Shown here: piece after piece, positions 52,074-54,350 of the stretch | Position numbering within the stretch: position 1 is the stretch's first letter | Layout of the letters: each line of letters begins with the position of its first letter | From: Planctomycetota bacterium | GTDB taxonomy: Bacteria > Planctomycetota > SZUA-567 | NCBI GenBank assembly: GCA_020060765.1 | Contig: JAGUZQ010000063.1 | Coordinates: forward strand, 1-54,350 | Length of the DNA stretch: 54,350 nucleotides | Reading direction: 5' to 3' | Made by a program: the position numbers and the translations under genes | The notes under the pieces: generated by a model | Seen by the model: only the letters and a program-made list of their open reading frames with translations | The model's database searches: none | What the model was told of the DNA's origin: nothing

Positions 52074-54119
52074 CTATTCCAGCGGAGTCCAGCCGCCGCC
52101 GGGCAGGGTGGCGGGAAGAGGCTGGATTTCCCCGCTGGCCGCCCGCCGGTAAATCGCGCCCTTTTCGTCGATCAGCAGGGCGGGATATCTGTCTGGCTCG
52201 TCCGGCCAGGCGATCAGCGCCAAGTGTCGGGAATAATCCAACTCCGCGCCGTCGCGCCCGAGAGGCTGCCGGTAGGAATAACCGCCCACGGATTTCTCGC
52301 CCGACGCAAGATATTCCACCAGTTCGGCGAAGGTGTAATCGGCGCGCGGCAAGGGGTAAAGCGCGCTGAAGTAATCCGACAAGTTCGAATCTTTCTCGCC
52401 CTTGCCGCGCACGAGCGCGCCGAGGCCGGGAGCGTAGCCCTTGCCTCCGCCGTTAAGCAGTCCCAGGTTCAGGTGGCGATAGACCTGCTGCGCGTCGAGG
52501 AACAGTCGCAGGTTGGCGGCGGCGGTTTCGACCCGTGAATTGTCTTCCGCTGGCGTTAGCTGCTTGCCCAGGAAAAGGGCGCCGCACATTTCCGGCAGCG
52601 GCGTCGTCATGCCTTCCGTCTCCAGCGTGAACCCCCCGTCCTCGCAGCGCAGTTCGCCCCGGCACCGGTCGCGCGCGGCGTTAAGCAGCAGGAATTGCAA
52701 CAGCCCCGGTGTCTCTCCGTCAAAAAAATGCGAGAGGTTTTTCGACATGATTTCCTGCGGCAGGGATAAGCTCCAGGCCAGCAGGCGGTGGGGAGTTTCT
52801 GTCGGCTTGCCCAGAACAGCCAGCGTTTCACTGAAAGTCTCCGAGTCGGAAGCGGCGATGATCTTGTCTGCCGTCAGCCCGATCATGCAGATGGTTTTCT
52901 CGTCCGCGCTAGCGACCTGCCAGCAGGATTCGGTTTTCGCCGGCGATATTTTCGTGACTCTCAGGGGATGTTTTTTCTTGCCGCTGATGAACTGCGCCCA
53001 GGCCAGCGAAAGCGCGAGGTCGTGCGAAAGTTTTCTCCCATCGCGATATAATCCTACTGCCGTCCAGGAGAATTTCTTCTTTTCCGGCAGCAGGGCGAGC
53101 GTGATTTCTCCCCGCAGGCTGGACAGCAGATGCGCGCCCGGATGCAACCCGGTAAGCATTCGCAGGGCGTCAAACGTGAGGTTGTATTCTTCTTTCGCTC
53201 CCGGCGCGAAAAAGTCGACGCAGGACAGGATAAGGTTCCACGCTGTTTTATCCCCGCCTGGCAATGAGGCCAGCACGTCTCGGTTGACGGAAAAACAGGA
53301 GCCGTTTCTTCTCAGGCAGAGTTCCCGCAGGGCGGGGTGACTGGTCGGGGCGGGGGAGGGGGGGGCGTCGTGTTCCCAGGGTAGAAAACAGGAAAGCCTG
53401 GTCGCACCCGGCAGCGGTTGCAGCGACAGGGTAGCGTAGCGGGGTTGGGAAAGGCCGGTTTCCAGAAATCTTTGCGTCAGGGGAAAGCCGGTTTTCAGGC
53501 CTGCGTAGCCGAACAGTCTTTTCGTCGGCAGCCACAAATCGAGCCGGTCGTGCCTGCGGGCGAGAAATTCATTAAGCGCCGCCGGCCAGCTTTCAGCGGT
53601 TGCTTTTCCGGGTTTGGAAAAATTCTCCAGCAGTTTCCGGTCAGTGCTGAAAAAAACAAAACCGTCGGAAGTCTTGCCGAACAGTTCGCTTCCGTCCGGC
53701 AGGCTGAACCGGCTGTCGTCGCTGGCGGTGGCGGCGATTCCGGCGGAGGCGAGGAAAGTTGCTGCGTCAGACTTGGTTCTGGCATAGGCGAGCGCTTCCA
53801 GATTCAGCATCCGGTCGAGGTCGGGCACGACGAAATAGCGCAAATCCGCAAGCCCGTGTTTCTTCAGCGCCGTCAGCAGGCGGGTGCGGTCAAACGCCGA
53901 CAGCAGAGGCAGCTTGTCCCACGCCGCCGTGACCGCCAGGGTTGAGAACGGCCAGCCCGACGCCTGCTCCAGCAGCTCAGGACTGTCAACCGCCACGACC
54001 AGATCGGGCTCGTACCAGAGACAATACTGCGGCGGCTCGCCAGCGGCGGCAGACATTAACTGGAAAAACAGGGAGCAACAAAGGAGCGCGACGGCGGGGA
54101 AGATTTGCCTGATTGCCAT
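52074..54119 (-). CDS. Large exported protein of unknown function
   Basis: This 681-residue protein begins with a signal peptide (MAIRQIFPAVALLCCSLFFQ, cleavage near SAAAGE). The start at 54119 has GAGG 10 nt upstream. The mature part is an alternation of short strands and helices without recognisable catalytic motifs: SPELLEQASGWPFSTL, SDGFVFFSTDRKLLENF (resembling DUF3352-type repeats), and a C-terminal YRQPLGRDGAELDYSRHLAL with ALLIDEKGAIYRR. Probably periplasmic or surface-exposed. It is separated by 115 bp from the isomerase gene. No functional assignment. Confidence 0.65.
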   Translation of the reverse strand: MAIRQIFPAVALLCCSLFFQLMSAAAGEPPQYCLWYEPDLVVAVDSPELLEQASGWPFSTLAVTAAWDKLPLLSAFDRTRLLTALKKHGLADLRYFVVPDLDRMLNLEALAYARTKSDAATFLASAGIAATASDDSRFSLPDGSELFGKTSDGFVFFSTDRKLLENFSKPGKATAESWPAALNEFLARRHDRLDLWLPTKRLFGYAGLKTGFPLTQRFLETGLSQPRYATLSLQPLPGATRLSCFLPWEHDAPPSPAPTSHPALRELCLRRNGSCFSVNRDVLASLPGGDKTAWNLILSCVDFFAPGAKEEYNLTFDALRMLTGLHPGAHLLSSLRGEITLALLPEKKKFSWTAVGLYRDGRKLSHDLALSLAWAQFISGKKKHPLRVTKISPAKTESCWQVASADEKTICMIGLTADKIIAASDSETFSETLAVLGKPTETPHRLLAWSLSLPQEIMSKNLSHFFDGETPGLLQFLLLNAARDRCRGELRCEDGGFTLETEGMTTPLPEMCGALFLGKQLTPAEDNSRVETAAANLRLFLDAQQVYRHLNLGLLNGGGKGYAPGLGALVRGKGEKDSNLSDYFSALYPLPRADYTFAELVEYLASGEKSVGGYSYRQPLGRDGAELDYSRHLALIAWPDEPDRYPALLIDEKGAIYRRAASGEIQPLPATLPGGGWTPLE

Positions 54120-54203
54120 GCGGGGTGATCCTCGTGGTCGGTTAGAAAAATGGTTCTTCGTAATATTTCGGGGTAATACCAAAAGCGACTCAGTTCAGGA
54201 ATC

Positions 54204-54350
54204 AGCGTTTGGCTAGGCAATAAATCACACGATTAGTCATTCCCGCGCAGGCGCAGGGCTATCGCATTAAAATCCCCCTCGCCCCTTACAAGGGGAGAGG
54301 GTCGGGGTGAGGGGTTTCCGCAAATTATGCTTCGCGAACCGGAAATCGAC
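54204..54350. repeat. Composite repeat element, truncated by the window end
   Basis: In order: GGCTAGGCAATAAATC (54211-54226), the inverse of the flank at 32214; half a hairpin core, GTCATTCCCGCGCAGGCG (54236-54253), without its partner arm; then CAGGGCTATCGCATTAAAA (54254-54272), the terminal repeat of the 20756 element; then CGCCCCTTACAAGGGG and a G-rich tail. The pieces of three other elements are joined here. No gene in 54120-54350. Confidence 0.7.

Noticed and set aside
1..54350. tRNA or rRNA genes
   Set aside because: Reading the intergenic regions on both strands I saw no cloverleaf with a T-loop GTTCRANNC pattern and no rRNA segments; a covariance search could still find one.

Overview
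The window looks like a chromosomal segment of a PVC-superphylum bacterium, most likely a member or close relative of the Lentisphaerota. The reasons are three pseudopilin-type proteins of the FTLVELL kind, an ECF sigma factor of the planctomycete/verrucomicrobial type, several AraC-family regulators next to carbohydrate-active enzymes, a one-cysteine sulfatase, and a eukaryote-like Ser/Thr kinase. This assignment is an inference from gene content, not from a marker phylogeny. No tRNA, rRNA, CRISPR array, phage or transposase gene was seen.

Layout. 1-430 is intergenic repeat DNA. 430-7191 is a carbohydrate locus: a large secreted multidomain protein, an AbiEi-like regulator read in frame into a pseudopilin, and a divergent LacI regulator followed by another, shortened pseudopilin. 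7392-10430 encodes an exported HEAT-repeat protein with receiver-like domains. 10525-16100 is a minus-strand housekeeping cluster: SRP RNA, dnaX, ybaB, a metallopeptidase, ribBA, an FmdB zinc ribbon and coaC. 16155-24729 mixes small housekeeping genes (tadA, cobO, thpR) with a CxxCxxCC protein, a STAS protein, an HNH nuclease, a DUF1015-like protein and a membrane Ser/Thr kinase. 24885-32059 is a second carbohydrate and regulatory region: two AraC regulators, a GHL6-type glycosidase, an ECF sigma factor overlapping an anti-sigma/pseudopilin fusion, and a transglutaminase-like protein. 32308-45010 holds a class II amidotransferase-like protein, a malic enzyme, a lipoprotein, an AraC regulator, rpmA/rplU, rpe-accD-eboE-like, holA and nadB. 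45056-54119 is a third catabolic block: sulfatase, GH95-like enzyme, a decayed glycosyltransferase, an MDR dehydrogenase, a sugar isomerase-like TIM barrel and a large exported protein of unknown function.

Two themes stand out. First, every pseudopilin here is tied to a transcriptional regulator. One is fused to an anti-sigma-like domain and translationally coupled to the sigma gene. One is in frame with an AbiEi-type winged-helix domain. One directly follows a LacI gene. In the first case the topology (cytoplasmic regulator, pilin helix as membrane anchor, pilin domain outside) suggests a pilin-based membrane signalling device. Second, the intergenic DNA is full of modular repeat elements. 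Arms made of phased 8-bp or 7-bp tandem units, usually in inverted pairs, or distinct terminal inverted repeats, surround a small set of shared palindromic cores (CATTCCCGC/GCGGGAATG and CCCCTT/AAGGGG types). Several abut or run into gene 3' ends.
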